A DNA stretch of 64,000 nt from Clostridium akagii DSM 12554 (lineage in GTDB: Bacteria; Bacillota; Clostridia; Clostridiales; Clostridiaceae): contig NZ_JMLK01000016.1 in NCBI RefSeq assembly GCF_000686725.1, positions 56,887-120,886 of the forward strand, written 5' to 3'. Shown piece by piece: positions 8,308 through 18,369 of the stretch. Numbering within the stretch: the stretch's first letter is position 1; the number at the start of each line of letters is the position of its first letter. The position numbers and the translations under genes were made by a program. A model generated the notes under the pieces. That model ran no database searches and was not told the DNA's origin. It worked only from the letters and a program-made list of their open reading frames with translations.

Positions 8308-9717
8308 TTAAATATCCTTAAAAAATGCCACATATGCATTTTTTGCTTCGTATATATCAACTTTACTTGCTATTTCCCAAGGTGCATGCATATTAAGAAG
8401 TGCAACTCCACAATCTATTACTTCCATTCCATATTGAGCCAAAATGTATGCAATAGTTCCACCGCCGCCTTGGTCAACCTTACCAAGCTCAGATGTTTGC
8501 CATGATACATTATTTTTATCCATAACCTGTCTTATCTGTCCAAGAAATTCTGCATTAGCATCATTACAACCTAATTTTCCTCTAGAACCTGTGTATTTAT
8601 TAAAAACTACACCTTTTCCAAGATAGGCACAATTTTTCTTTTCCATTACCGATGGGTAATTTGGATCAAAGGCAGCACTTACGTCTGAAGACAACATCTT
8701 TGAATTAGAAAGTGCTCTTCTAAGTTTTAAATCATTGTAGTCCTCATATAATGCAATAACTTCTGCTGTTGTATTTTCAAAAAATCTTGAATTCATTCCA
8801 GTTGACCCAGCGCTTCCAATCTCTTCTTTATCCACAAGAATTGTTACACATGTTTTATCAGTTTCCTTAATTTCAAGCATAGCTTCGAAAGACGTATAAG
8901 CACATATTCTGTCGTCTTGACCATAACCCATCACCATACTTCTATCTAAACCATAATCTCTTGCTGCACCTGCTGGAACAACCTCAAGTTCAGCTGAAAC
9001 AAAATCAGCTTCGTCTATACCATATTTTTCATTTAAAATATTAAGCATATTGTATTTAACCTTTTCCTTAATATCCTTATCTTTTACTGGTATACTTCCT
9101 ATTAGAATGTTTAAATTTTCGCCTTCTATAGCTGTAGCTAATGGTTTTTTTAGCTGGTCCTGAGATAAATGTACTAAAAGATCAGACACCCCAAACACAG
9201 GGTCCGTATCATCTTCACCAATTTTTATATTCACTACTTCTCCATCTTTTTTAACAACTACACCGTGAATTGCAAGTGGAATAGTAACCCATTGATACTT
9301 TTTAATTCCGCCATAATAATGTGTTTCAAGATGTGCTAAATCACTATCCTCATATAGTGGATTTTGCTTTAAATCAAGCCTAGGTGAATCAATATGTGCT
9401 CCTAAAATTTTCATTCCACTTTCAAATGAATCTTTCCCAATTAGATATAATGCTAAATTTTTTCCCTTATTATTAGCATATACCTTATCTCCCATTTTTA
9501 ATTTTCTGTTACTACTTATAATTTTATTTAAATCCTCATAACCATTTGCTTCTGCAAGCTTTATGAATTCTGTTACGCATTCTCTTTCAGTCTTGCACTT
9601 TGAGATAAATTTTCTATATGTATCTGAAATTTCGAATACCTTATCTAGGGTCTTACTTGTATACTTTTCCCAAGCATATTCATGTTTACTCTCTAATACA
9701 TTTTTTTTCTGTGCCAA
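8308..9717 (-). CDS. apeA: M18 family aminopeptidase
   Basis: A 469-residue cytosolic metallo-aminopeptidase of family M18 (aspartyl aminopeptidase group). The metal-binding motif GAHIDSPRLDLKQNP (His, Asp) lies near residue 105, DKEEIGSAGSTG provides the catalytic Glu and ligand region, and the C-terminal half has VSAAFDPNYPS and LLNMHAPWEIASK with the last His ligand. Translation starts at TTG, with GGGGG eight bases upstream. It follows the cyclo-ligase gene by 36 bases on the same strand and may share its transcript. Confidence 0.92.
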   Translation of the reverse strand: MAQKKNVLESKHEYAWEKYTSKTLDKVFEISDTYRKFISKCKTERECVTEFIKLAEANGYEDLNKIISSNRKLKMGDKVYANNKGKNLALYLIGKDSFESGMKILGAHIDSPRLDLKQNPLYEDSDLAHLETHYYGGIKKYQWVTIPLAIHGVVVKKDGEVVNIKIGEDDTDPVFGVSDLLVHLSQDQLKKPLATAIEGENLNILIGSIPVKDKDIKEKVKYNMLNILNEKYGIDEADFVSAELEVVPAGAARDYGLDRSMVMGYGQDDRICAYTSFEAMLEIKETDKTCVTILVDKEEIGSAGSTGMNSRFFENTTAEVIALYEDYNDLKLRRALSNSKMLSSDVSAAFDPNYPSVMEKKNCAYLGKGVVFNKYTGSRGKLGCNDANAEFLGQIRQVMDKNNVSWQTSELGKVDQGGGGTIAYILAQYGMEVIDCGVALLNMHAPWEIASKVDIYEAKNAYVAFFKDI

Positions 9718-9752
9718 TTTAATTCCCCCTGTATTTTATAGCAATTTTAACA

Positions 9753-10352
9753 TTAAATATTAAAATCTATAAAATCTTTTTCTGTTATTACGCCATCTAT
9801 TAATACATCATATTTTTCCATTGGGATAGCTTTTAACATTTGGAATTCATATGCTAAAGCTATCTTTTTACATACGCCACATGAAAAAAATCTATCATAA
9901 AACCCACCACCATAACCAATCCGACCACCAATTCTATCAAAAGCAAGTCCGGGAATTATGGCTATATCAATTTCATTTGGTAAAGATGAATTTTCACTGT
10001 CTTTTGGTTCTAATATACCAAATTTACTAACTACAAGCTCACTAAGAGAATTTATAAATAAAGCTTTCATTCCGCTTTGTTTATTTATAACCCTTGGCAC
10101 ACATACCCTTTTACCTAGTCTTAAAGCATATTCTATTATCCTATGAGTATCAACTTCATTATTAAAACTTACATATATAAATACAACACTAGCATTTACA
10201 AAAATACGATTATTTATAACACTATTATAAATTAACTCATCCATTTTTTTCTTTTCATCAAATACTAGCCTTTTCCTCTGGCTAAATATGTACTTTCTTA
10301 TATCTTCTTTACTATCTATCTTCACTATCTGCCATTCCATCCATTCTTTCAT
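9753..10352 (-). CDS. 5-formyltetrahydrofolate cyclo-ligase
   Basis: An MTHFS-family enzyme (up to 199 residues) that turns 5-formyl-THF into methenyl-THF using ATP. It shows the N-terminal KYIFSQRKR basic region and the C-terminal signature GGRIGYGGGFYDRF, plus ALAYEFQ and DGVITE. The start is uncertain: the longest frame begins inside the hprK 3' end (40-base overlap) with no ribosome site. The ATG at 10340 and a GTG at 10325 are also possible; translational coupling to hprK is likely in any case. It is a one-carbon metabolism gene sitting beside hprK, a common clostridial arrangement. Confidence 0.88.
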   Translation of the reverse strand: MKEWMEWQIVKIDSKEDIRKYIFSQRKRLVFDEKKKMDELIYNSVINNRIFVNASVVFIYVSFNNEVDTHRIIEYALRLGKRVCVPRVINKQSGMKALFINSLSELVVSKFGILEPKDSENSSLPNEIDIAIIPGLAFDRIGGRIGYGGGFYDRFFSCGVCKKIALAYEFQMLKAIPMEKYDVLIDGVITEKDFIDFNI

Positions 10353-11241
10353 TTATAGTCTGAACAGGTGATATTTTTGATGTGAGGCTATATCTATAGT
10401 TTGCAGCTGCCGCTTCAATTATTACGGCTAAGTTTCTACCTGGCCTTATTGGAATTGTCATTTTTCTTATAGGAACATTTAAAATCTGAATAAATTCATT
10501 ATCTATTCCAAGTCTATCGTAGTCGCTGCCTTCTTTCCATTGTTCTAGATACACAACCATATCTATAGTTTTTGTATCTAATACTGAGCTAAGGCCATAC
10601 AATGCAGGAACATCTATTATTCCCATACCCCTTACTTCAAGCATTCCATTGGTTATATATGGAGATTTTGCATGTAAAATACCTTCAATTGCTTTAATGT
10701 CTACAGCATCATCTGCCACTAACCTATGCCCTCTTTTTATAAGTTCCAAAGCAGTTTCGCTTTTACCTATACCGCTTTCACCCGTTATTAGTATTCCAAA
10801 CCCATACATATCCACTAAAACGCCATGCATTCTTGTCTCTGGTGCCAATTTTTCATCAAGATAATTCATCACTTTGCTTATAAAACGTGTGGTAACCATG
10901 TCGGTTCTAAGAACCCAAGTATTGTGGGATTTAGCTTCATCCAAAAATTCTTCATGTGGCACCATATTTCTAGCGATAACTATACATGGCGTCTCGAATT
11001 GAAAAAACTTTTTCAACCTTTTTGTTCTTATTTCAACTCTCATTGCATCAAGAAAACTCCACTCTGCATTACCAATTACTTGAATTCTTTCACTGGCAAA
11101 ATAATTGTAAAACCCAGAGAATTGTAATCCTGGCCTATTTATATCACTTTGGTAAACTTCAGCCTCTTTATTTCCTGTTATAATTACATCTAATTTCATG
11201 TCCTCAGCTAATGTTTCTATCTTAACAGGCATTGCATTCAA
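10312..11241 (-). CDS. hprK: HPr kinase/phosphorylase
   Basis: A 309-residue sensor enzyme that phosphorylates HPr at Ser46, so that CcpA can act on cre sites, and reverses this when energy is low. Seen are the N-terminal domain (residues 1-130), the P-loop GESGIGKSETA near residue 153, RLVADD shortly after (catalytic His/Asp region), and the HprK signature EVRGMGIIDV followed by RPGRNLAVIIEAAA at the C-terminus. The ATG has a GGCGG site. A cre site in front of the PTS IIAB gene in this same window is a plausible downstream target of this pathway. Confidence 0.95.
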   Translation of the reverse strand: MNAMPVKIETLAEDMKLDVIITGNKEAEVYQSDINRPGLQFSGFYNYFASERIQVIGNAEWSFLDAMRVEIRTKRLKKFFQFETPCIVIARNMVPHEEFLDEAKSHNTWVLRTDMVTTRFISKVMNYLDEKLAPETRMHGVLVDMYGFGILITGESGIGKSETALELIKRGHRLVADDAVDIKAIEGILHAKSPYITNGMLEVRGMGIIDVPALYGLSSVLDTKTIDMVVYLEQWKEGSDYDRLGIDNEFIQILNVPIRKMTIPIRPGRNLAVIIEAAAANYRYSLTSKISPVQTINERMDGMADSEDR

Positions 11242-11266
11242 ACCGCCTTTCTATTTATAACTAATT

Positions 11267-12241
11267 TTATTCTACCACGATTTTACTTTTATTCAAGTCA
11301 TGTAATGCCTCTACAAATCTTATAGTGCCTGTTTTTGAACTCATTACAATGGAATGAGTTGTAACTATCTCATTTTTTGAATATATAACTCCTTTAAGTA
11401 AGTCACATTCTGTTATTCCAGTAGCTGCAAAAAATACATCATCGGATTTTGCTAGATCATCTATTCCAAATATTTTATTCACATCAGAAATGCCCATAGA
11501 TTTACATCTAGCTATTTCTTCCTCACTATGTGGTACAAGTTTTGCTTGCATTTCTCCACCCATACATTTTATGGCCGCTGCTGCTATAACTCCCTCTGGA
11601 GCACCACCAATACCCATTAGCATATCTATACCGGTTTCTTCAAATCCGCAAGCAAGAGCTGCTGCAACATCCCCTTCTCCAAATAACTTAACTCTGGCTC
11701 CAACTTTTCTAGCTGCATCTACTATGTAATTATGTCTTTCTCGCTCTTGAACAATTATTGTAAGCTCAGTTACATCTTTTTTAAGAGCTCTTGCTACATT
11801 TATAATATTTTCTTCTGGAGATTTTTTTATATCAATAGCACCTTTTGCCCCAGGTCCTACAACAATCTTTTCCATATACATATCTGGCGCATGCAAAAGG
11901 CTACCTTTTGGTCCCATAGCAATTACTGCTATAGCATTAGGTAACCCTTTTGCGATTAAGATTGTTCCATCTAAAGGATCTACTGCTATATCCATTTCAG
12001 GCATATTAGCTTCACCAATACCAACCTTTTGTCCAATATATAACATTGGTGCTTCATCTAGTTCACCTTCACCAATAACAACTGTACCCCTAACTGGCAT
12101 TAACGTAAATGCCTTTTCCATACCATCAACAGCCGCTTGATCAGCTCCCATTTTATCTCCTCTACCCATAAAGGTTGCTGATTGGATGGCTGCTGCCTCT
12201 GTAACCCTTACAAGTGCCATACTTATATCAATATTTAACAT
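11267..12241 (-). CDS. glpX: Class II fructose-1,6-bisphosphatase GlpX
   Basis: A 324-residue gluconeogenic phosphatase converting fructose-1,6-bisphosphate to fructose-6-phosphate. Metal and substrate motifs seen: GEGELDEAPMLYIG, the lithium-sensitive-phosphatase signature AVDPLDGT, and GIGGAPEGV. The C-terminal VTTHSIVMSSKTGTIRFVE is typical of GlpX. A strong AGGAGGA site precedes the ATG. It lies 25 bases upstream of hprK on the same strand, which links gluconeogenesis and carbon catabolite control in one probable operon. Confidence 0.95.
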   Translation of the reverse strand: MLNIDISMALVRVTEAAAIQSATFMGRGDKMGADQAAVDGMEKAFTLMPVRGTVVIGEGELDEAPMLYIGQKVGIGEANMPEMDIAVDPLDGTILIAKGLPNAIAVIAMGPKGSLLHAPDMYMEKIVVGPGAKGAIDIKKSPEENIINVARALKKDVTELTIIVQERERHNYIVDAARKVGARVKLFGEGDVAAALACGFEETGIDMLMGIGGAPEGVIAAAAIKCMGGEMQAKLVPHSEEEIARCKSMGISDVNKIFGIDDLAKSDDVFFAATGITECDLLKGVIYSKNEIVTTHSIVMSSKTGTIRFVEALHDLNKSKIVVE

Positions 12242-12319
12242 AAACTTCCTCCTAGACTTCTAATTATGCAGTACATGAATTTTACCTATATTGTAACATA
12301 TAATTTACCTAGCTTCAAT

Positions 12320-13768
12320 CTACAGAAGCCCTGAGAACAATCTGAAAAACCCTTCTTGAAACTTATACCATAAACTTCTTGATTTATACCATTCTGCAGT
12401 AACTAATTTACATATTTTCATATCATTTTCAAAAATATTAGAGCAATTTAATGAAAAGCCAGCATCATATATAAATGCATTGACTTCAAAATCCAATTTA
12501 AAACTTCTTATGTCCATGTTTGTTGTTCCAATTGAGGTTACCTCTTCATCTATAACTAGCATTTTAGAATGCAAAAATCCAGGATATATATATACCTTTA
12601 TGCCATAATCCATTAAATCTTGTATGTATGAAAAAGTCACTCTATAAACCATTTTTTTGTCAGGAATACCAGGAATCATTACTCTCACATCCTTCCCCGA
12701 CATAGCTGCAATCTGTAATGATTCTAAAAAAGTCTCATCTGGTATAAAGTATGGTGATTGAATATATATAGAATCCCTTGCACAATTTATCATTTTTATG
12801 AATCCTCTTTTTATTTGCTGACCACTAGCATCTGGACCACTAGATACAATTTGCATTGCTATTTTACCATTAGATTTCACCGGTGGGAATAATTCTACAC
12901 TTATTCCCTGTTCATTTGAGGCGTAATACCAATCCTGCATAAGCCTTGTTTGAAGCATATAAACAGCTGATCCCGTAATTCTAATATGAGTATCTCTCCA
13001 TGGCACCTTTTTCTTACCTAATCCCATGTATTCGTCACCTATATTCATACCACCTAAATATCCAATATTGCCATCAATAACTACAATTTTACGATGATTT
13101 CTGTAATTTGCCCTAAGATAAGTTCCAAACTTAATAGGGAAAAATCTACTAACCTTACCACCTGCATGTATTAAATCCTTAAACATTCCATCTGGTGTAA
13201 AATAACTCCCTAAGTGATCATATAAAAGACGTACTTCTATTCCCTCACTGGCCCTTTTAGTAAGTAGATTAACTATTTTTTTGCCTATGTTATCATCCTT
13301 AATTATAAAATATAAAAGATGTATTGTGTATTTTGCTTCTTCTATATCTTTTATAAGACATGCATACTTATCTTTTCCATCAATAAAAATTTTAATATCA
13401 TTATCATTTGTCAATATACTTTTGCTCTCATTGATATGCATTTCAATGATATCATAGTAGGATCTGCTATTTTTATCTTCAAGTGAAAATTCTTTGTTTT
13501 CCAATAAATTTTTTTGTTCAATAATCCTAGTATTATACTCGTCATCATATTCTTTCTTTATCTTAAACAATTTCTTTTTACTAAACCTTAAACCTCTCCC
13601 TAAAAAAAGATATAATACAAAACCCACACCAGGTAAAAATGTAAATATAAGAATCCACATCCCAATCTCCATTGGTTTTTTTCTTTCTACGTATATTGCA
13701 ACTATAATAAATAATAAATTCATAAAAAAAATTATTGATGAAGCCACCGAAACAAATGATATATTCAT
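12320..13768 (-). CDS. cls: Cardiolipin synthase
   Basis: A 482-residue membrane phospholipase-D-superfamily enzyme that condenses two phosphatidylglycerols into cardiolipin. Two N-terminal membrane segments (about residues 5-25 and 35-55) are followed by two HKD motifs: NHRKIVVIDGNIGYLGGMN near residue 222 and LHSKMLVIDEEVTSIGTTN near 395. Length is normal for bacterial Cls. An AAGGAGG site precedes the ATG. Single gene. Confidence 0.94.
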   Translation of the reverse strand: MNISFVSVASSIIFFMNLLFIIVAIYVERKKPMEIGMWILIFTFLPGVGFVLYLFLGRGLRFSKKKLFKIKKEYDDEYNTRIIEQKNLLENKEFSLEDKNSRSYYDIIEMHINESKSILTNDNDIKIFIDGKDKYACLIKDIEEAKYTIHLLYFIIKDDNIGKKIVNLLTKRASEGIEVRLLYDHLGSYFTPDGMFKDLIHAGGKVSRFFPIKFGTYLRANYRNHRKIVVIDGNIGYLGGMNIGDEYMGLGKKKVPWRDTHIRITGSAVYMLQTRLMQDWYYASNEQGISVELFPPVKSNGKIAMQIVSSGPDASGQQIKRGFIKMINCARDSIYIQSPYFIPDETFLESLQIAAMSGKDVRVMIPGIPDKKMVYRVTFSYIQDLMDYGIKVYIYPGFLHSKMLVIDEEVTSIGTTNMDIRSFKLDFEVNAFIYDAGFSLNCSNIFENDMKICKLVTAEWYKSRSLWYKFQEGFFRLFSGLL

Positions 13769-13924
13769 AAACTGCCTCCTTGTGTACTTAAAGCCTTCCT
13801 ACCGCTACTTGATAGATTATAACACCTTTTATAACTAATGCTGACGTGATTTTTACTAAAAATATTTATGATAAAGACTAATTATATACAATTTTCCCAT
13901 TTGTGTCAGCATTTTTTCATTAAC

Positions 13925-13979
13925 AAGATAAAAATAAGGAAACATGTAAGCTTTCAAATCTAGAAACTTACATGTTTCC
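13925..13979 (-). terminator. Terminator of the P2-type ATPase gene
   Basis: A 13-bp stem (GGAAACATGTAAG and complement) closes a 16-base loop; on the minus strand it runs into TTATTTTTAT. It lies about 90 bases after the stop of the ATPase gene. The rest of the 297-base gap (13769-14065) shows no gene. Confidence 0.8.
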
Positions 13980-14065
13980 CTATTATTTTATCATATTTTC
14001 ACGTAGATGGTGAATAATTACACTCAAGCTATTTACTAAATACTAGAATTACAATTGGATACGTT

Positions 14066-17053
14066 TCATATTCTACTAATTATGGTAAGCGCTGATACAA
14101 GCGTCCAGTCCATAATATTTAAAGGGACTGTTCCAATCAAAGATCTTATAACTGGAACATAAATTATACCAGTAAATAGTGCTACTGAAGATGCCATAGC
14201 TACCACCATATATTTGCTTAGCCTTATACTTGTATTGTTTCTGCAATAATAACAATTTATAATTTGAGTAAATACTAAATTTGTAAAGGCAATAGTTCTT
14301 GCTTTGGCTATTCCCATACCTAACAGTTGAGGAATTTCAAAAGCCGCAAATGTTGACAAGCCAATACCTATACCTCTTTTTAATACTTTTTTACTTAGTT
14401 CTCCATCAATAATAGGTTTTTCCTTTTTTAACGGTGGTTTATTCATGATGTCTTCACTAGGAACTTCTAGTGCTAGTGGTGCTCCTAGAATAGACTCGCA
14501 AATTACATTAACTAGTAATATCTGAATAGACAGTAGTGGCAAACTTCTAGTAAATGTTGTGGTCATAAAAATTGCTATCATCTCTCCAACACTACCTGTA
14601 AGTAAATAGCTAACTGATTTTGTTATATTATTAGATACGTTTCTACCTTCTTCTATAGCACTTACTATAGTTGAAAATTTATCATCCACTAAAGTTATAT
14701 CTGCCACATCTTTTGCTACATCACTTCCATTGCAACCCATAGCAATTCCTATATTTGCCTCTTTAATGGCTGGAGCATCATTTACTCCATCTCCAGTCAT
14801 AGCAACCACACAGCCGAATCGCTTAAATGCTTTTACAATTCTCAACTTCTGTTTTGGGGAAGTTCGTGCAAAAACCTGAACTTTTCCAATTTTAGAATCC
14901 AGTTCACTATCACTCATATTCTCCAGCTCAAAGCCTGAAATCACCATACCATTTGTTAATATGCCTAACTCATTTCCAATGGCTGACGCAGTATTTTTAT
15001 TATCCCCAGTTATCATCACTACTTCAATACCAGCATTATGACACTTTTGTATAGATTTTTTCACATCTTCCCTTGGCGGATCCTCCATACCAACCATTCC
15101 AAGGAATACATGGTTATTTTCTATGTTTTTTTCTTCTCTCTTTTCAATTTTCTTAAAACTAAAGCCTAATACTCTAAGAGCACTTTTTCCCATGTCTGTA
15201 CAAATTTCATTGAGTTTTTCCCTATGGGTTAAGGTCAAAAGCTTTTCCTCTCCATTCTCATAAATAGTTTTACAGTTTTTTATTACTGAACTCATGGCTC
15301 CCTTGCAAATAGCTATTTTCCCCTCTGGAGTCTCTACTAACACAGTCATATAGCGTCTTGAACTTTCAAAAGGTATTTCTTGTAACCGCTTGAAAGTTTC
15401 TTTTATATATTTAATATCTATACCGAATTTTTTTGCTACGGTTATAAGAGCTCCTTCAGTAGGATCTCCTTTTATAACCCATTTACACTCTTTTTCTTTC
15501 GAAAGACTTGAATTATTGCACAATACTCCATACCTTAAAAGTTCTCCTAGTGCACTTTTACTTGCACAGGTGCTTTCAGTAGATGTTATTTCACCTTTTG
15601 GATCATAGCCTGTTCCTGATACACTATAGAAGGTGTTGTCTACATAAATTTTTCTTACAGTCATTTCATTCATGGTTAAAGTTCCTGTCTTGTCGCAACA
15701 TATAACATTTGCCGCACCTAAAGTTTCTACTGATGGAAGCTTTCTTACAATTGCTTTTCTCTTAGCCATTCTCTGAACACTTACTGCCATGGCAACAGTT
15801 ACTATAGCTGGAAGACTTTCTGGCATTGCTCCTACTGAAAAACTTATTACCATAGTTAATATACCACCTATGGTTCTCCCCATTACCAAGCCTCCAATTC
15901 CTGCAATAAAACACATAGATATACAAATCTTAGTAAGATTATTCGTGAAATTCATCATTTTTTTTTGAAGTGGTGTAAGTTCAGTATTTATATTTTGAAT
16001 CATAGTTGCTATTTTTCCAATTTCAGTGTTCATACCTGTGTTTACAACTAATGCCTTTCCTCTTCCAGATAATATGTCCGTCCCCATATAAACCATATTA
16101 AATCTGTCACCTAAATCCGCATATTTATTACATACTTCAGTAGATTTTGATACAGGAAGCGACTCCCCTGTGAGAGATGCCTCGGAAGTTTTAAGATTGT
16201 TACATTCAATTATCCTAGCATCTGCAGGTATTTTTTCCCCAGCCTCAAGCATTATAAGATCTCCTGGAACAATATATTTTGAATTTATCTCCTGCTCATA
16301 TCCGTCTCTAATAACTTTTACCTTATGAACCATCATATCTTTTAAAGAATAAATAGAATTTTCTGCTTTGTTTTGCTGTAATGTGCTCAATGTGGTCTGA
16401 AGGATTACTATTCCAATTATAGCTATGGCATCTGGTATTTTGCCAATTAAAAATGAAGCACCACTTACTACAATTAATAATTTTGTTGAAAAGTCTTTTA
16501 TATTTTGAATAAATCTATTAAAAATGGATTCTTTTTTCTTTTCTGATAATACATTAAATCCAAATTTTTTTGTACGCTGAGTAATACTATGGTGATTTAA
16601 TCCTAGCCTTTTATCTGTCCCCAGAATAGTTGCTACTAACGAATAGTCCTTATAATGCCATAAACTACTTTCACTCAAATCTCTGCCCTGCATGATTTTT
16701 TTTGCATTAATTTCTAATTTGGCTTGTTTATCATTTCTTTTACTATTAAGTTTTATTACATTTCTTTGTGTTAAAGTTTTTGAATTTCCAATGAAAATTT
16801 TTAAGTGCTCTAAAATGTTTTTTTCATTAGCTAGTTCCTCATTAAATACCACTAAAACATTACCTGTTATTGGATTTGCTTTGCAATGAATTACTCCGCT
16901 TAACATAACCATATGTTTTACTAATCTCTGTGCTACTTCTCCATTTCTGTACACGATTTTAACAGGTATCCTAATCCTTTTAGACAATAATTTTTCATCA
17001 TACACACTTTGGCTAATTATACTCTCGCTAGAATACAACATCTTTAACACCAT
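14066..17053 (-). CDS. P-type cation ATPase (P2A-like) with N-terminal HMA-like domain
   Basis: A 995-residue ATP-driven cation pump. Residues about 26-88 form a degenerate HMA-like domain without CxxC (RIRIPVKIVYRNGEV ... GVIHCKANPITGNVLVVF). Then come a cation-ATPase N-terminal region, TGES at 295-298, PESLP in membrane helix 4 (411-415, where Ca pumps have PEGLP), the phosphorylation site DKTGTLT at Asp454, TGDN and GDGVNDAPA. Helix 6 has NVICES where SERCA-type pumps have NLVTDG. It resembles Ca2+ pumps, but the D-to-E and G-to-S changes in the ion helices leave the substrate open. The start may be the ATG at 17041, which has a better GGTG site. It is divergent from a second P-type ATPase operon. 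Confidence 0.85.
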   Translation of the reverse strand: MVLKMLYSSESIISQSVYDEKLLSKRIRIPVKIVYRNGEVAQRLVKHMVMLSGVIHCKANPITGNVLVVFNEELANEKNILEHLKIFIGNSKTLTQRNVIKLNSKRNDKQAKLEINAKKIMQGRDLSESSLWHYKDYSLVATILGTDKRLGLNHHSITQRTKKFGFNVLSEKKKESIFNRFIQNIKDFSTKLLIVVSGASFLIGKIPDAIAIIGIVILQTTLSTLQQNKAENSIYSLKDMMVHKVKVIRDGYEQEINSKYIVPGDLIMLEAGEKIPADARIIECNNLKTSEASLTGESLPVSKSTEVCNKYADLGDRFNMVYMGTDILSGRGKALVVNTGMNTEIGKIATMIQNINTELTPLQKKMMNFTNNLTKICISMCFIAGIGGLVMGRTIGGILTMVISFSVGAMPESLPAIVTVAMAVSVQRMAKRKAIVRKLPSVETLGAANVICCDKTGTLTMNEMTVRKIYVDNTFYSVSGTGYDPKGEITSTESTCASKSALGELLRYGVLCNNSSLSKEKECKWVIKGDPTEGALITVAKKFGIDIKYIKETFKRLQEIPFESSRRYMTVLVETPEGKIAICKGAMSSVIKNCKTIYENGEEKLLTLTHREKLNEICTDMGKSALRVLGFSFKKIEKREEKNIENNHVFLGMVGMEDPPREDVKKSIQKCHNAGIEVVMITGDNKNTASAIGNELGILTNGMVISGFELENMSDSELDSKIGKVQVFARTSPKQKLRIVKAFKRFGCVVAMTGDGVNDAPAIKEANIGIAMGCNGSDVAKDVADITLVDDKFSTIVSAIEEGRNVSNNITKSVSYLLTGSVGEMIAIFMTTTFTRSLPLLSIQILLVNVICESILGAPLALEVPSEDIMNKPPLKKEKPIIDGELSKKVLKRGIGIGLSTFAAFEIPQLLGMGIAKARTIAFTNLVFTQIINCYYCRNNTSIRLSKYMVVAMASSVALFTGIIYVPVIRSLIGTVPLNIMDWTLVSALTIISRI

Positions 17054-17217
17054 CCATATTTTATAGTTATGTTAATTTCTTGTTAACTTCATCAATAAAT
17101 TTTCCCCTAAAAATCTTCTGTTATTCATGGATGTATAAATCTATATTTTTTTATAGAATAAATTTTATTATTATGGAAAATATATATTTATAAAATGTAT
17201 TGTAGAGGTGTATTAAT

Positions 17218-17652
17218 ATGAGTGACGAAAATATTGAATTACAACAAAATTCACAGAAAATGCAAAGGGATATTGATCAGTTGCATTCAAACTATGACAA
17301 CTTAAGTAAAGAGGTAAGCCAATTAAAAATCAATACCACCAACATAGGTGGGGACCTTAAGCAAATTAATAAAAGTATAGAAATAATTCTCCTAAAACTA
17401 AACAAACTTTCTGATGAATACGAAGAAATAGGTAGTGAACTGGCTGAAGAAAAACCAATAACACATTCTATGAAAAAAATTTTTACAAATCCTTTAAGAA
17501 ATATTGCGGTGGGTGCATTGAGTGCAGTTTATTCCATAGCAGATGTAACAATAGAAAAAGCCTCAAGTTTAAGAGAAAACTTGGAAGATATTGTGGCAGA
17601 AGCTCAATATTCAAATAAAAAGAAAAAAATGCCACCTGTAGAAAATAGTTAA
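17218..17652 (+). CDS. Small coiled-coil protein of the ATPase locus
   Basis: A 144-residue protein, unrecognised by name. Residues about 1-80 are a strongly predicted coiled coil (heptad-like Leu/Ile spacing; LHSNYDNLSKEVSQLKIN). Residues 95-135 contain a short hydrophobic or amphipathic stretch (LRNIAVGALSAVYSIADV) followed by SLRENLEDIVAEAQ, which reminds me of small clostridial proteins found next to HMA-like P-type ATPases. An AGAGGTG site precedes the ATG. It is the first gene of a four-gene operon that ends in a P1B-like ATPase. A role as membrane-associated accessory subunit is a guess. Confidence 0.65.
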   Translation: MSDENIELQQNSQKMQRDIDQLHSNYDNLSKEVSQLKINTTNIGGDLKQINKSIEIILLKLNKLSDEYEEIGSELAEEKPITHSMKKIFTNPLRNIAVGALSAVYSIADVTIEKASSLRENLEDIVAEAQYSNKKKKMPPVENS

Positions 17653-17702
17653 TATAGTTTATGTATGCCACAAATTATCATCTAAGTAAAAGGAGCATTT
17701 TA

Positions 17703-17969
17703 ATGAAATCCAACCTTCAAAATACAATACTAAATGATAATATTAGAGATTTAGATAATAATCTTAGTAACATTGAGAAAACATTAGAAGACCTAGTTAA
17801 AGTTAGTGTTCAGCAAATAAAAGATAACCCAACACAAGAAAAGCAGCTAATTTCTTTATGGGCAAGTCACGCTAATAAAATAAGTAATTTTTTCTTTAAT
17901 GAATGCCAAATCACAGATAATAAACAGCTTTACAAAAACATTATAAAGTATATGCTATTCAACAAATAA
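17703..17969 (+). CDS. Small hypothetical protein
   Basis: An 88-residue soluble protein. I start it at the ATG at 17703, which has AAAAGGAG at ideal spacing; an earlier in-frame ATG lacks one. The first half is acidic and helical (LDNNLSNIEKTLEDLVKV), the second half has LISLWASHANKISNFFF. I know of no family. It sits 50 bases after the coiled-coil gene and before a small membrane protein, all on the plus strand, so it is likely a part of the ATPase operon. Confidence 0.6.
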   Translation: MKSNLQNTILNDNIRDLDNNLSNIEKTLEDLVKVSVQQIKDNPTQEKQLISLWASHANKISNFFFNECQITDNKQLYKNIIKYMLFNK

Positions 17970-18032
17970 TGATTAAAACCTCTCTATTAGTCAATAATTT
18001 AGATGTTAATTAATTGGAGGTGTTTAATATAT

Positions 18033-18341
18033 ATGAATAATAAAAAGTTTTTATATGGTGTTGGAGTTGGAGTTTTAGGTTACAATATAATTTATTCTTT
18101 AATCAAAGACAAATTGCACCCCATGGCTGTTAACATAGCCGCAGGTGCAATATCCATGGGAAGCGCTACTAAATCCTTCATTGAAGATGTTAATGAAAAA
18201 GCAATGACTCATCGCGAAGAACGTTTTAAAAGAGTTGCTAGTAGCTTTGATACAAAACCCATAAAACGTAATGAGCAAATGTCTGAAAATATCCAGACAT
18301 TAAAAAAACAACTTACTGAGTTAAAAAATAAAATTAAATAA
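18033..18341 (+). CDS. Small membrane-associated protein of the ATPase locus
   Basis: A 102-residue protein. The start chosen is the ATG at 18033, downstream of TTGGAGG; the longer frame would run through that ribosome site. The N-terminus has a hydrophobic glycine-rich segment (FLYGVGVGVLGYNIIYSLI), then a second small-residue-rich stretch (AVNIAAGAISMGSAT) and a charged helical tail that may be a coiled coil. The design is like short membrane anchors found beside clostridial HMA-like ATPases. It ends 28 bases before the ATPase gene and is surely in its operon. Function unknown. Confidence 0.65.
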   Translation: MNNKKFLYGVGVGVLGYNIIYSLIKDKLHPMAVNIAAGAISMGSATKSFIEDVNEKAMTHREERFKRVASSFDTKPIKRNEQMSENIQTLKKQLTELKNKIK

Positions 18342-18369
18342 ACATAACTTTTTAAAGGAGGCAGTCCCT